Positions 1-8,684 of a DNA stretch of 64,000 nucleotides are shown in pieces (position 1 is the stretch's first letter; each line of letters starts with the position of its first letter). This stretch comes from Roseobacter denitrificans OCh 114 (GTDB taxonomy: Bacteria > Pseudomonadota > Alphaproteobacteria > Rhodobacterales > Rhodobacteraceae): contig NC_008209.1 in assembly GCF_000014045.1 (NCBI RefSeq), positions 2,813,001-2,877,000 on the forward strand, written 5' to 3'. Both the position numbers and the translations under genes were made by a program. Under the pieces are notes generated by a model. That model did not search any database, was not told the DNA's origin, and saw nothing but the letters and a program-made list of their open reading frames with translations.

Positions 1-216
1 GACGGATGTGTAAACGCAGCCTTGCGGCGCAAGTTCCTCCCGCGCGCGCGCGCTTTGCAGGCTGACGGCAAGGATCCCCCAATCGCCCCCGTTGAGGGCC
101 ATCGCCTCATCCGTATAGACGGCGTTAAACGCGCGGAAGAACGCACCCGGGCCAAGGTGGACCATGCCGATCCCTGGCGCTTTGTTCTGGCGTTGCAAGC
201 GGGGTGGCATGGTCAT
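1..216 (-). CDS. uxuB: Fructuronate reductase / mannitol dehydrogenase family (5' part only)
   Basis: Only the first 72 codons lie in the window; the rest runs off the left edge. The translated N-terminus carries the polyol dehydrogenase fingerprint HLGPGAF (residues 20-26), followed by AVYTDEAM and GDWGI, as in UxuB and mannitol 2-dehydrogenase, where it forms the start of the NAD(P)-binding fold. The start is the ATG at 216, which overlaps the uxaC stop codon in an ATGA arrangement, so the two are probably translationally coupled. After UxaC, a fructuronate reductase (fructuronate to mannonate) is the expected next step. The family also contains mannitol, arabinitol and tagaturonate enzymes, so the exact substrate is inferred from context. 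Confidence 0.78.
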   Translation of the reverse strand, partial: MTMPPRLQRQNKAPGIGMVHLGPGAFFRAFNAVYTDEAMALNGGDWGILAVSLQSARAREELAPQGCVYTSV

Positions 217-1619
217 AACCGATAGGCCTCCTTTGCCAGACGGTAGGTCAGATCATAGGCCAGATCCAAGGCTTCGGCCTCTGTCAGCCGACCCGTCCTG
301 ACCAGCGTCGCCAGATAGGCACAGTCCGAGCGGCGCGCCACATCGTGACGTGCGGGAATGGAACAGAACGCACGCGTATCGTCATTGAACCCGGCCGTGT
401 TGTAAAACCCGCAGGTTTCGGTCGTGGTTTCGCGGAAGCGCTTGATCCCCTCATAGCTGTCAAAAAACCACCAGGGCGGCCCTAGTTTCAGCGCCGGATA
501 AGCCCCCGCGAGTGGTGCCAGTTCGCGGCTGTATGTGGTCTCATCCAGCGTGAACAGAATGATGTTCAGCGCAGGTTCCATGCCGACCGCATCCAGCAGA
601 GGGCGCAGATCCTGCACGTAATCCGTGCGACCGGGGATATCGAACCCCTTGTCCCGGCCAAAGCGCGCGAACATCTGCGCACTGTGGTTGCGGCGCGACC
701 CGGGATGGATTTGCAGCACAAGCCCGTCCTCAAGGCTCATCCGCGCCATTTCGGTCAACATATGGCCGCGAAACACATCTTGCTCCTCGGGGGAACACTG
801 CCCGCTCAGCGCCTTTTGGAACAGCGCAGCCGCCTCTGCCTGTGGCAGATCGGCGGTGCGTGCCGAAGGATGACCGTGATCCGAGGCCGTGGCGCCGAGT
901 GATTTGAAAAACGCCCGACGCGCCGCATGTGCATTCAGATACCCCTGCCAGGTGCTTGTGTCCTCGCCGGTCAGCGCCCCCAGCTGCGCGACGTTTTCCG
1001 CGAAGCCCTCAAACGCCGGATCCACCACCGCGTCCGGCCTGTAGGTGGTCACCACCCGGCCCGACCAGCCGCTGTCCCGGATTTCGCGGTGCCAGCGCAG
1101 ATCGTCCAGCGCCCCTTCGGTGGTGGCAAGCACCTCAACATTGAAACGCTCGAACAGCGCGCGAGGGCGGAACGCATCCGTTTGCAGCTTGGCCTCGATA
1201 TGATCATAGCATGCATCCGCTGTTTCGCCGCTCAGCGGTGTGGTGAGATCAAAGACATGCTCAAAGGAATGGTTCAGCCACATCGCCGAAGGCGTGCCGC
1301 GAAAGAGATGGAAGTGCTGCGCAAACAAACGCCATATCTTGCGCGGGTCGGTTTCGACCTCGCCCCCGTCAACACGCGGTATGCCCAGATCCTCAGGCGC
1401 GACGCCCTGACTGATCAACATGCGAAACACATAGTGATCAGGGATCACGAACAGGGCCGCCGGGTTTTCAAACCGTTGATTTTCGGCGAACCAGCGCGGG
1501 TCACAATGGCCATGCGGGCTGATGATCGGCAGATCACAAACAGAGGCGTAAAGGCCACGCGCCAAGGCTCTTGCCGATGGCTCAATCGGAAACAATCGTT
1601 CGGGATCAGTCAGGCCCAT
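213..1619 (-). CDS. uxaC: Uronate isomerase (glucuronate isomerase)
   Basis: A 468-residue protein of normal length for UxaC, which converts D-glucuronate to D-fructuronate (and galacturonate to tagaturonate) in the cytoplasm. The amidohydrolase-type metal-binding motif HGHCDP is at residues 36-41, and the characteristic PWWFFDS-YEGIKRF segment lies near the C-terminus. The ATG at 1619 has a GAGGA ribosome binding site. It ends in a 4-bp overlap with the UxuB-like gene and begins 52 bp after the last transporter gene on the same strand. The context indicates that the ABC transporter upstream brings in a uronate or a uronate-containing sugar. Confidence 0.95.
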   Translation of the reverse strand: MGLTDPERLFPIEPSARALARGLYASVCDLPIISPHGHCDPRWFAENQRFENPAALFVIPDHYVFRMLISQGVAPEDLGIPRVDGGEVETDPRKIWRLFAQHFHLFRGTPSAMWLNHSFEHVFDLTTPLSGETADACYDHIEAKLQTDAFRPRALFERFNVEVLATTEGALDDLRWHREIRDSGWSGRVVTTYRPDAVVDPAFEGFAENVAQLGALTGEDTSTWQGYLNAHAARRAFFKSLGATASDHGHPSARTADLPQAEAAALFQKALSGQCSPEEQDVFRGHMLTEMARMSLEDGLVLQIHPGSRRNHSAQMFARFGRDKGFDIPGRTDYVQDLRPLLDAVGMEPALNIILFTLDETTYSRELAPLAGAYPALKLGPPWWFFDSYEGIKRFRETTTETCGFYNTAGFNDDTRAFCSIPARHDVARRSDCAYLATLVRTGRLTEAEALDLAYDLTYRLAKEAYRL

Positions 1620-1671
1620 ATGCTTGTCCTCAAATAGTGCGTCACCGCAGTGATAGGTCAGTAATCAGGCT

Positions 1672-2511
1672 TTAGAAAGAGTCCTTGCTGTCGGCAAGGG
1701 CATGGAAAAAATAACGCTGGAAAATGATGATCAGAATGAGCGGTGGCAGAAGCGTCAGCACCGCCAGCGCCATGCCGGGGCCGCTCTCCAGACCAATGAG
1801 GCGGATGCCACGCACGACCGTATAGGTGGTTTCATCCGTGCTCAGCATCAACGGCCAGAGGTATTGGTGCCAGCCGATCATGAAAGAAACAACGAAGATC
1901 GCCCCACCGCGACGCCGTGCCAACGGCAGGATGAAATCGCGGAAAAACATCACAGGCCCGGCGCCATCCAGCTTGGCCGCTTCAAGGTATTCATTCGGAA
2001 AAGACAGCAGCAATTGGCGAAAGAACAGCGTGCCCAAAGCCAGCGCAAGAGCCGGCAGGATCATACCCAACTGCGTGTTGACCAAGCCCAGTGTTGCGGC
2101 CACCTGAAAAGTTGTCACGAACCGGCTCTCCAAGGGTAAGAGCAGTGTTGCCATCGTCAGCCAGAACATGAAACCCGCCAGCGGCAGACGGAAATAGACC
2201 AGCGCATAAGCCGCGCAAAGCGAAAACACCGTCGTCAGGCTGGCCAGCCCCGTCGCCACGATCAGCGAGTTCCGGAGCATGGCAAACGCGCTGATCTGAT
2301 CGGTGAACCCGGCCTTGAGGCTGATGACGTCGCTGTAGTTTTGCAGCGCATCGCCGCCCGGTGTGATCTGCAAACCGTCGATATTCAGCGCGCCGCTGCT
2401 GTGCGTCGATGCGATCAGCAACAAGAACACGGGCAGGATCATTAAGCCTGTTCCCGTGATCAGTAAAAGATGATCGACAGCCGTCCGCCGCGCGCTGGTC
2501 CCGGAAACCAT
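1672..2511 (-). CDS. ABC sugar transporter permease, MalG/UgpE type (second copy)
   Basis: A binding-protein-dependent permease of about 279 residues with six predicted membrane segments and the EAA loop (EYLEAAKLDGAG, about residue 177) that docks on the ATPase. The frame is open to 2574, but that start would overlap the ATPase gene by 56 bp; the ATG at 2511, 8 bp after the ATPase stop, fits better. It resembles the other MalG-type permease of this operon (3595-4440) along its length, for example AAYA-VYFR, LLLPLE, FFRQ and QYLWPL, so it looks like a paralogue. No matching second MalF/UgpA-type gene is present. It may replace the first permease as an alternative partner or be a remnant of a second operon. 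Confidence 0.88.
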   Translation of the reverse strand: MVSGTSARRTAVDHLLLITGTGLMILPVFLLLIASTHSSGALNIDGLQITPGGDALQNYSDVISLKAGFTDQISAFAMLRNSLIVATGLASLTTVFSLCAAYALVYFRLPLAGFMFWLTMATLLLPLESRFVTTFQVAATLGLVNTQLGMILPALALALGTLFFRQLLLSFPNEYLEAAKLDGAGPVMFFRDFILPLARRRGGAIFVVSFMIGWHQYLWPLMLSTDETTYTVVRGIRLIGLESGPGMALAVLTLLPPLILIIIFQRYFFHALADSKDSF

Positions 2512-2518
2512 CAGATGG

Positions 2519-3595
2519 TCATTTAAGCCGCTCACCCGTGTCCGTGCGGAAGATAAACGCCGCATCCGGATCAAAGCGCAGCCTCAGTTTGTCATCCGGG
2601 TTGGGCAGCAGGGTCTGTGACCCCTTGAGGCAGACTTCCTGCGGCTCCCCCTCACCCGAAAACACACCGTCAATGGTCCCGTAGATCAGGTTTTCGCCGC
2701 CATGTTGTTCGACAATGTCAACGTTCATCATGACCTGCCCTTCGGGGTCGATGGTCATGACGTCCGGACGCACGCCAAGCTTGAGATCCACGCCCATGGG
2801 CAGATCGGAAAAACCGCCGATGCGCAAATCACCATTCACAATCGCACTGCCATCAAATGCCACCGGGATCAGGTTGATCTGCGGCGCCCCGATGAAAGAG
2901 GCCACAAAAAGCGTCGCCGGATTGGAATAAAGCTCCATCGGCGCGCCCATCTGTTCGATCTGCCCCTCGTTGATGACGGCCAGCCGGTCTGCGAGGGTCA
3001 TCGCTTCGGTCTGATCGTGGGTCACATAGATAGAGGTCACATTCATGCGCCGTTGCAGTTTCTTGATCTCGATCCGCATCTGAACCCGCAGCTTTGCATC
3101 GAGGTTTGACAGTGGTTCATCAAAGAGGAACACCTGAGGGTGGCGCACAATCGCACGCCCCATGGCCACACGCTGGCGTTGCCCGCCCGACAGCTGGTTG
3201 GGCTGGCGGTCCAGAAACTGATCAATCTTGAGCATTGTCGCAGCGTCGGTAATGCGCCGTTCAATCTCCTCCTTGTCCATCTTGCGGTTTTTCAACCCAT
3301 AAGACATGTTTCCGCGCACCGACATATGCGGGTAAAGCGCGTAGTTCTGGAACACCATCGCCACGTCACGTTCGGATGGGGAGACATCGTTTATGACCCG
3401 ATCCCCAATCAGGATCTCCCCCGACGATATGCTCTCAAGCCCCGCCACCATCCGCAGCAGGGTGGATTTACCACACCCCGATGGTCCAACGAAAACGATC
3501 AATTCGCCATCGTCAATTTTCATATCGACGCCAAAGATCGCCTCGGCACCATTGGGATAGGTTTTGCGGACTTGTTTCAGTTCAACCTGAGCCAT
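2519..3595 (-). CDS. ugpC: ABC sugar transporter ATP-binding protein, UgpC/MalK type
   Basis: A 358-residue ATPase of the MalK/UgpC subfamily. Walker [10 protein letters not shown] is at residues 37-45, the signature LSGGQ at 135-139, Walker B VFLFDE at 155-160 and the switch histidine in VTHDQTEAM at 193. The C-terminal third forms the OB-fold regulatory domain usual for this subfamily. Its ATG (3595) shares one base with the stop of the preceding permease (TAATG), showing tight coupling. It energises import through the permeases on either side. The ligand is not readable from the sequence; the downstream uxaC/uxuB genes favour a uronate or related sugar over glycerol 3-phosphate. Confidence 0.93.
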   Translation of the reverse strand: MAQVELKQVRKTYPNGAEAIFGVDMKIDDGELIVFVGPSGCGKSTLLRMVAGLESISSGEILIGDRVINDVSPSERDVAMVFQNYALYPHMSVRGNMSYGLKNRKMDKEEIERRITDAATMLKIDQFLDRQPNQLSGGQRQRVAMGRAIVRHPQVFLFDEPLSNLDAKLRVQMRIEIKKLQRRMNVTSIYVTHDQTEAMTLADRLAVINEGQIEQMGAPMELYSNPATLFVASFIGAPQINLIPVAFDGSAIVNGDLRIGGFSDLPMGVDLKLGVRPDVMTIDPEGQVMMNVDIVEQHGGENLIYGTIDGVFSGEGEPQEVCLKGSQTLLPNPDDKLRLRFDPDAAFIFRTDTGERLK

Positions 3596-4440
3596 TATTT
3601 CTCACTCTCGACGAGGCCCTTCACGAACCATCTTTGGAAAATCAGCACAACCAACACCGGTGGCAGTGTCGCCAGAATGGTCAGTGCAAATGCTTTTTGG
3701 AATTGAGGCAACTCCCCCCCCTCATTGAGGACCTGATAAATCTGCTTGATGCCGATCACCAGCGTGTAGTTTTCCTCTTTCGTTGTCATGATCAGCGGCC
3801 AGAGGTACTGGTTCCACCCCACCACGAACATGATGATTAGGATCGCCGCGATCATCGTGCGGCTGAGCGGGACGAGAATGTCCTTGAAGAACCCCCAGGC
3901 CGTGGCGCCATCCAGCCGCGCAGCCTCCAGTAATTCATCCGGGACAGACCGGAAGAACTGACGGAAGAAGAACGTCCCCGTCGCCGAGGCGATCAGCGGC
4001 AGGATCAGCCCCGTCTGCGTGTCCAACAGCCCCATATTCGCGACGACCTCATAGGACGGGATGATCCGCACCTCCAGCGGCAACAGCAGCGTCATGAAGA
4101 TGACCCAGAACAGCGGCACACCGAGGCGAAACCGGAAATAGACGATCGCATAGGCTGCCAGCATCGAAATGATGACCTTGCCGATGGCAAAGCCGATACC
4201 CAGGATCATCGAGTTTTGCAGCATTGTCGTGGCGGTGACCTGTTTCATCACGCCGCCTTCGACAAAGAGCACTTCGTTGTAGGTCTCGACCAGATGGGGC
4301 CCGGGCCAGAATTGCAGCCCCTCGCGCAGGATCGTTTCGGGCGCATGGGTCGAGGTCGCAAAGGCGACCCAGACCGGCAGCGTCATGAAAAGCGCACCGA
4401 TGATCAGGATGATGTGGGTGGAAATCGGTGTACGGTCCAT
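3595..4440 (-). CDS. ABC sugar transporter permease, UgpE/MalG type
   Basis: A 281-residue inner-membrane permease with an N-terminal membrane helix, central LLLPLEVRI segment and the EAA motif [17 protein letters not shown] that contacts the ATPase. Length and motifs match UgpE/MalG. Start and stop each overlap a neighbour by one base (TGATG with the UgpA-like gene, TAATG with the ATPase gene), so these three genes form a compact translational unit. It is the canonical second permease of the transporter; the gene at 1672-2511 appears to be its paralogue. Confidence 0.92.
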   Translation of the reverse strand: MDRTPISTHIILIIGALFMTLPVWVAFATSTHAPETILREGLQFWPGPHLVETYNEVLFVEGGVMKQVTATTMLQNSMILGIGFAIGKVIISMLAAYAIVYFRFRLGVPLFWVIFMTLLLPLEVRIIPSYEVVANMGLLDTQTGLILPLIASATGTFFFRQFFRSVPDELLEAARLDGATAWGFFKDILVPLSRTMIAAILIIMFVVGWNQYLWPLIMTTKEENYTLVIGIKQIYQVLNEGGELPQFQKAFALTILATLPPVLVVLIFQRWFVKGLVESEK

Positions 4441-5318
4441 CAGTAATGCACCTTTCGCTCGATATATCGGAACTGCACCACGGTGAGCGCCAGAACCATG
4501 ATCATCAAAACAACAGATTGCGCGGATGACCCGCCAATATCTGCCCCGCGGAAACCGTCCTGATAGACCTTGTAAACCAGCGTCGCGGTGGAGCCACCGG
4601 GTGCGCCCTGCGTTGTCGTGTCGATGATCCCGAAGGTTTCAAAGAAAGCATAGGTGATGTTGATGACCACCAGAAAGAAGGTCGTCGGCGCGAGCAGCGG
4701 AAAGGTGATCGTCCAGAACCGCCGGGTGGAACTGTTGCAATCCATCTTGGCCGCTTCCTGCACCGATTTCGGGATGCCCTGCAGACCTGCAAGGAAAAAG
4801 ATGAAGTTGATGCTGATCTGTTTCCAGACCGAAATCAGGATGACAACGAAACTGGCGTCCACAGGGTCCAGCTTGTGATCGAAATCAAACCCGATGACGT
4901 TCATGAAGCTGTAAAGATCCCCGATGATCGGGTTGAACATCAGGTTGCCCATCAGCCCCGCGACAGGGGGCGCAATGGCATAGGCCCACATCAGCATCGT
5001 TTTGTAGGTGCTTGCGCCATGGATCACTTCGTTTGCCTTGACCGCCAGCAACAAGGCCAGCGCAAGGGACAGAAACGTCACCAGTGACGAGAAAACGAGC
5101 GTGAAACCCGCCGCCTGTAGCCATGAGGCATTCAGGATCGTGTCGCTGTAGTTCTTGAACCAGACAAATTGCGAAGACAGCCCGAAAGCGTCCTCAAGCA
5201 GAAACGACTGGTAAATCGCCTGTGCGGACGGCCAGAGAAAGAAGATGCTGATGATAATGATCTGCGGCGCAATAAACAGATATGGAATGGCGCTGTGCTC
5301 AAATTGAACGCGCTTCAT
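4440..5318 (-). CDS. ABC sugar transporter permease, UgpA/MalF type
   Basis: A 292-residue permease, first of the pair, with an N-terminal helix (YLFIAPQIIIISIFFLWP), five further membrane segments and an EAA loop (SVQEAAKMDCNSSTRRFWTI). The usual glycine of the loop is replaced by a Cys-Asn-Ser stretch, a small deviation from the consensus EAA---G. The start at 5318 lies 73 bp after the binding-protein gene, the gap being filled by a strong hairpin. It pairs with the UgpE-type permease that overlaps its stop codon. Confidence 0.92.
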   Translation of the reverse strand: MKRVQFEHSAIPYLFIAPQIIIISIFFLWPSAQAIYQSFLLEDAFGLSSQFVWFKNYSDTILNASWLQAAGFTLVFSSLVTFLSLALALLLAVKANEVIHGASTYKTMLMWAYAIAPPVAGLMGNLMFNPIIGDLYSFMNVIGFDFDHKLDPVDASFVVILISVWKQISINFIFFLAGLQGIPKSVQEAAKMDCNSSTRRFWTITFPLLAPTTFFLVVINITYAFFETFGIIDTTTQGAPGGSTATLVYKVYQDGFRGADIGGSSAQSVVLMIMVLALTVVQFRYIERKVHY

Positions 5319-5348
5319 ACATTCCGACCCCTTTGGTTTTTATGATTG

Positions 5349-5376
5349 GGCCAGCGGGCGATCTCACCCGCTGGCC
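5349..5376 (-). terminator. Stem-loop between binding-protein and permease genes
   Basis: Perfect 10-bp inverted repeat (GGCCAGCGGG and CCCGCTGGCC, 8-base loop) in the gap between the binding-protein gene and the UgpA-type gene. There is no long T-run, so it more likely protects the upstream mRNA or causes partial termination than full termination, which would allow the binding protein to be made in excess. Confidence 0.65.
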
Positions 5377-5391
5377 TGTCGTTACGAACGC

Positions 5392-6687
5392 TTAGTTGAC
5401 GGTTGCGTGGAACCGGGCAAGCAGGGCGTTGGCTTCTTCTTCCATGGTTGCAAAGGCTTCATCAACCGTGGCTGTTCCCGAAAAGATGTCTTCATAGGCG
5501 TTGTACATCGCTTCGCGAATCTGAACGTAAAAGCCCAGACGGTAGCCCTTGGTCCATTCACCCGCAGGCTGGTTCAGTTGCAGGACACCGACCTCGGCAT
5601 CTGGCGTGGACTCGTAGTAGCCATCCGATTTGGCCAGCTCATAGGCCGCATTGGTGATCGGCACATAGCCTGTTTCCTTGTGCCAGAAGTACTGCACTTC
5701 GGGGCTGGCAAGGAAGTTCAGGAAATCAGCGGTCGCTTCATTCTCTTCATCGCTCTTGCCGGCCATCGCAAAGAGCGCCGCACCGCCGATGAAGGTGGCT
5801 TTGGGCTCGTCAATGATGGCTTCCCAATAGGGCAGATAGGTCGTGCCGAAATCAAATTCGGCGCTGGCTTTCAAACCGCCAAATGAACCGGACGACCCAA
5901 GCCACATGGCAACTTTCTGTTGCACGAATGCGTCCTGGTTGTCGCCCCAGCCCCGTCCGTAAAACCCGTAATACCCGGCATCCAGCCATTCCTTGACCTT
6001 GGTCCAATGGGTTTTCATCGCATCGTTGTTGTACAGGATTTTCACATCCGTGCTGTCATAGCCGTTGTTGCCGGTAGCCAGCTGCAGATTGTGACGGCTG
6101 TGAAAGTTCTCGGAAAAGATCCAAGGGCTGTGGCTTTGTGCCAGCGCCTGATACCCGGCTTCCTTGATGGCAGGTGCCATCGCTTCGAACTCTTCCCATG
6201 TGGTGGGTGGGGTGTCGATACCGGCCTTGGCAAGGATTTCCTTGTTGTAATACAGCAGCGGCGTGGAGGAGTTGAACGGCATGCCGATCATCTTGCCTTC
6301 GCTGTCAGCATAGAAGTTGCGCACGCCTTCGATATAATCGCTCGCGTCGAAACCGCCCTCGTATTGCTCCAGCAAATCAGCGACCGGGATCGTGGCACCG
6401 GGGGCATTGATGATGGTTGCCGCCCCGGCGTCAAAAATCTGAATGAGGTTTGGTTGCTGGCTGGCACGGAAAGCCGCGATACCGGCTGTCATCGTATCCT
6501 CATACCCGCCCTTGTAGGTTGGTACGAGAACATAATCCGTTTGGCTGGCGTTATACTTTTCCGCAACTTCTTCAACGACTTCGCCAAGACGGCCGCCCAT
6601 GGCGTGCCAGAACTGGATTTCTGTCTGTGCCCATGCGCCGGATGCAAAGGTGGCGAATCCCGCAGTAAGCAAGGTGATAGATTTCAT
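5392..6687 (-). CDS. ABC sugar transporter periplasmic binding protein, UgpB type
   Basis: A 431-residue extracellular solute-binding protein (family 1). The first 20 residues are a signal peptide ending ...ASGAWA-Q, and the mature protein begins TEIQFWHAMGG, the opening typical of UgpB-like proteins. It binds the imported sugar in the periplasm and hands it to the permeases. It is the promoter-proximal gene of the operon; AGGGAG upstream of the ATG at 6687 is a good ribosome binding site, and a LacI-type palindrome sits 16-28 bases further up. Ligand not determined; a uronate, oligouronide or glycerol-3-phosphate-like compound is possible. Confidence 0.92.
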   Translation of the reverse strand: MKSITLLTAGFATFASGAWAQTEIQFWHAMGGRLGEVVEEVAEKYNASQTDYVLVPTYKGGYEDTMTAGIAAFRASQQPNLIQIFDAGAATIINAPGATIPVADLLEQYEGGFDASDYIEGVRNFYADSEGKMIGMPFNSSTPLLYYNKEILAKAGIDTPPTTWEEFEAMAPAIKEAGYQALAQSHSPWIFSENFHSRHNLQLATGNNGYDSTDVKILYNNDAMKTHWTKVKEWLDAGYYGFYGRGWGDNQDAFVQQKVAMWLGSSGSFGGLKASAEFDFGTTYLPYWEAIIDEPKATFIGGAALFAMAGKSDEENEATADFLNFLASPEVQYFWHKETGYVPITNAAYELAKSDGYYESTPDAEVGVLQLNQPAGEWTKGYRLGFYVQIREAMYNAYEDIFSGTATVDEAFATMEEEANALLARFHATVN

Positions 6688-6702
6688 CGGATACTCCCTA
6701 AT

Positions 6703-6715
6703 TGAAACTGTTTCA
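6703..6715. promoter_or_regulatory. LacI-type operator palindrome before the sugar operon
   Basis: The 13-mer TGAAACTGTTTCA is a perfect inverted repeat (arms TGAAAC/GTTTCA, one central base), the pattern bound by many LacI/GntR-type sugar repressors. It lies 16 bases upstream of the binding-protein start codon, where a bound repressor would block initiation or early elongation. No LacI-family regulator gene is in the window, so it is probably encoded to the left. Confidence 0.6.
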
Positions 6716-6869
6716 TACAGCTTTGGTTCTTATGATCAGATGGTGACGTTTCCATGACAGGACGCCACCACGAAACGATCCCAGTCACCGCGCAGAGAAT
6801 GACCCAAAAGACGTGACTGTCAACCAAAACGCTCAAACTTCGCCACGTTCCTGCGCCAAAGGCCTCGCG

Positions 6870-7415
6870 CTAATTCAGATGCTCAACATGAATGGCGCGC
6901 CAATCCTCGATGGCGATCTCCTTGGCGGAAAAGACGACTTTCAACTCATGCAGTGTCAGGGTCTGACCGACAAGGCGGTCAGACAATTCCTGCAGGGCCT
7001 GTTGCCCCGGTTCACCCGCAGGCAGACCATAGGCAAGGCTCAGATGTGGCCGAAAAGGCTGCGGCAACGCCATGCCGAGCGCTGACGCCAGTTCCGCCCG
7101 CGCCGATGTCACCGCCTCCGTGATATCCAGATCCAGAAACAGCGACATGAAAAAATCCGCCGTTTGCGACACGCGGCTGATGCACGCCGTTGTCTTGGGC
7201 AAACGCCCCGACAGCGACCGGCAGGCCGCAACAGTAAGCTGCGGGGCGGTGCGCAGATCCCCCAAAAGCGTCACATGCGGTTCAAAGACGGCCGTGCCAA
7301 ACCGCTGAGCATAAGCTGCGATCTCTTCCGTTAGGGGTGGCCCCTGCCCGATCTGCGGGCAGAGCCAGACCGAATGTGGCACTGGTTTGTTGTGGTCCAA
7401 TTCCCGTTTCCCCAA
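6870..7415 (-). CDS. 2H phosphoesterase, cyclic phosphodiesterase-like
   Basis: A 181-residue protein with two HxT/S-h motifs, PHVTLLG (about residue 47) and PHLSLAYG (about residue 145), the active-site pair of the 2H phosphoesterase superfamily (2'-5' RNA ligase / plant cyclic phosphodiesterase type). Such enzymes hydrolyse 2',3'- or 1'',2''-cyclic phosphates of nucleotides. The opening PHSVWLCP resembles the cyclic phosphodiesterase branch more than LigT. It is a single gene, divergent from the cysteine-synthase-like gene. The real substrate is unknown. Confidence 0.8.
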   Translation of the reverse strand: MGKRELDHNKPVPHSVWLCPQIGQGPPLTEEIAAYAQRFGTAVFEPHVTLLGDLRTAPQLTVAACRSLSGRLPKTTACISRVSQTADFFMSLFLDLDITEAVTSARAELASALGMALPQPFRPHLSLAYGLPAGEPGQQALQELSDRLVGQTLTLHELKVVFSAKEIAIEDWRAIHVEHLN

Positions 7416-7571
7416 GGCTGCCGCGTGGCCAAAGTCGATCGGTTTTCATCAAGGCGTGAAACCCGGCCCGGCCTGTGGCATAGTAACACGGCGTCGCAAA
7501 GTCACCACCAGAGCAATCTTGTCTGAACACGCGCCGCTTGGCTGGACGCATATCATGGGAGAACACGTAAA

Positions 7572-8651
7572 ATGTCAGCAGATCACATCCGACAGACGAA
7601 AGGCCGGGGCAGGCTTTATGACAGCGTCCTTGACACGATCGGGAACACGCCGGCCATCCGGATCAATCACCTCGCCCCCGATCACGTGACGATTTATGTG
7701 AAGGCCGAGTTTTTCAACCCCGCCGGCTCCGTCAAGGATCGTCTGGCGGTGAACATCATAGAAGCGGCAGAGCGTGCAGGCACATTGAAACCGGGACAGA
7801 CCGTGGTGGAGGCCACAAGTGGCAACACCGGCATCGGCCTTGCCATGGTCTGTGCGCAAAAGGGCTATCCGCTGGTTGTGACCATGGCGGAGAGCTTTTC
7901 GGTGGAACGGCGGCGGCTGATGCGGATGCTCGGGGCCAAGGTCATCCTGACCCCCAAAGCGGAAAAAGGTTTTGGGATGTATCGAAAAGCGGTGGAGCTT
8001 GCAGAACAAAACGGCTGGTTTCTGGCGCATCAGTTTGAAACGGGCGCCAATGCGGCGATCCATGAAAACACGACAGGGCCTGAAATCGTGGCGGATTTCG
8101 CGGGTGAGCGGCTGGATTACATCGTCACGGGCTATGGCACCGGGGGCACGGTGTCCGGCCTTGGGCGCGTGATCCGCAAGGAGCGGCCAGAGACAAAAAT
8201 CATCCTGACCGAACCAAGTAACGCGCAGCTTCTGGGCAGTGGCCATGCGCAGGAGCGCAACGCAGACCACTCGCCAGCCGTCAGCCACCCCGCGTTTGAG
8301 CCGCACCCCATTCAGGGCTGGACACCGGATTTCATCCCGGCCGTTCTGCAGGAGGCTGTGGATGGTGCCTATTATGACGAACTGCTGCCCATCGCCGGTG
8401 CGGATGGTGTCAAATGCGCGCGGCTTCTGGCGCAGAAAGAGGGTATTTTCACCGGCATTTCGGGCGGGTCGACCTTTTCGGTGTCACTGGAAATCGCCAA
8501 AACTGCACCACCCGGCTCGGTGATCCTGTGCATGCTGCCCGATACCGGCGAGCGGTATCTTTCGACCCCGCTGTTTGAAGGCATCGTTGAGGATATGGAC
8601 GCCGAAGAGCAAGCAATCTCACGCTCCACACCCGGGTATCAAATGGGATAA
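7572..8651 (+). CDS. Cysteine-synthase-family PLP enzyme
   Basis: A 359-residue fold-type II PLP enzyme. The PLP-lysine motif NPAGSVKDR is near residue 50, the substrate loop TSGNTG near 85, the phosphate-binding GTGGT near 195, and the C-terminal GGSTFSVSL and LPDTGERYLST match O-acetylserine sulfhydrylase. It is longer than the usual 305-325 residues because of an N-terminal extension and an insert around GSGHAQERNADHSP. It most likely makes cysteine from O-acetylserine and sulfide, but related enzymes use other nucleophiles or cleave cystathionine. It stands alone, about 20 kb from the sulfite-reduction operon. Confidence 0.85.
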   Translation: MSADHIRQTKGRGRLYDSVLDTIGNTPAIRINHLAPDHVTIYVKAEFFNPAGSVKDRLAVNIIEAAERAGTLKPGQTVVEATSGNTGIGLAMVCAQKGYPLVVTMAESFSVERRRLMRMLGAKVILTPKAEKGFGMYRKAVELAEQNGWFLAHQFETGANAAIHENTTGPEIVADFAGERLDYIVTGYGTGGTVSGLGRVIRKERPETKIILTEPSNAQLLGSGHAQERNADHSPAVSHPAFEPHPIQGWTPDFIPAVLQEAVDGAYYDELLPIAGADGVKCARLLAQKEGIFTGISGGSTFSVSLEIAKTAPPGSVILCMLPDTGERYLSTPLFEGIVEDMDAEEQAISRSTPGYQMG

Positions 8652-8684
8652 GGGGGGCTGCGCACAGGGATGTTTGCGGGAAGG

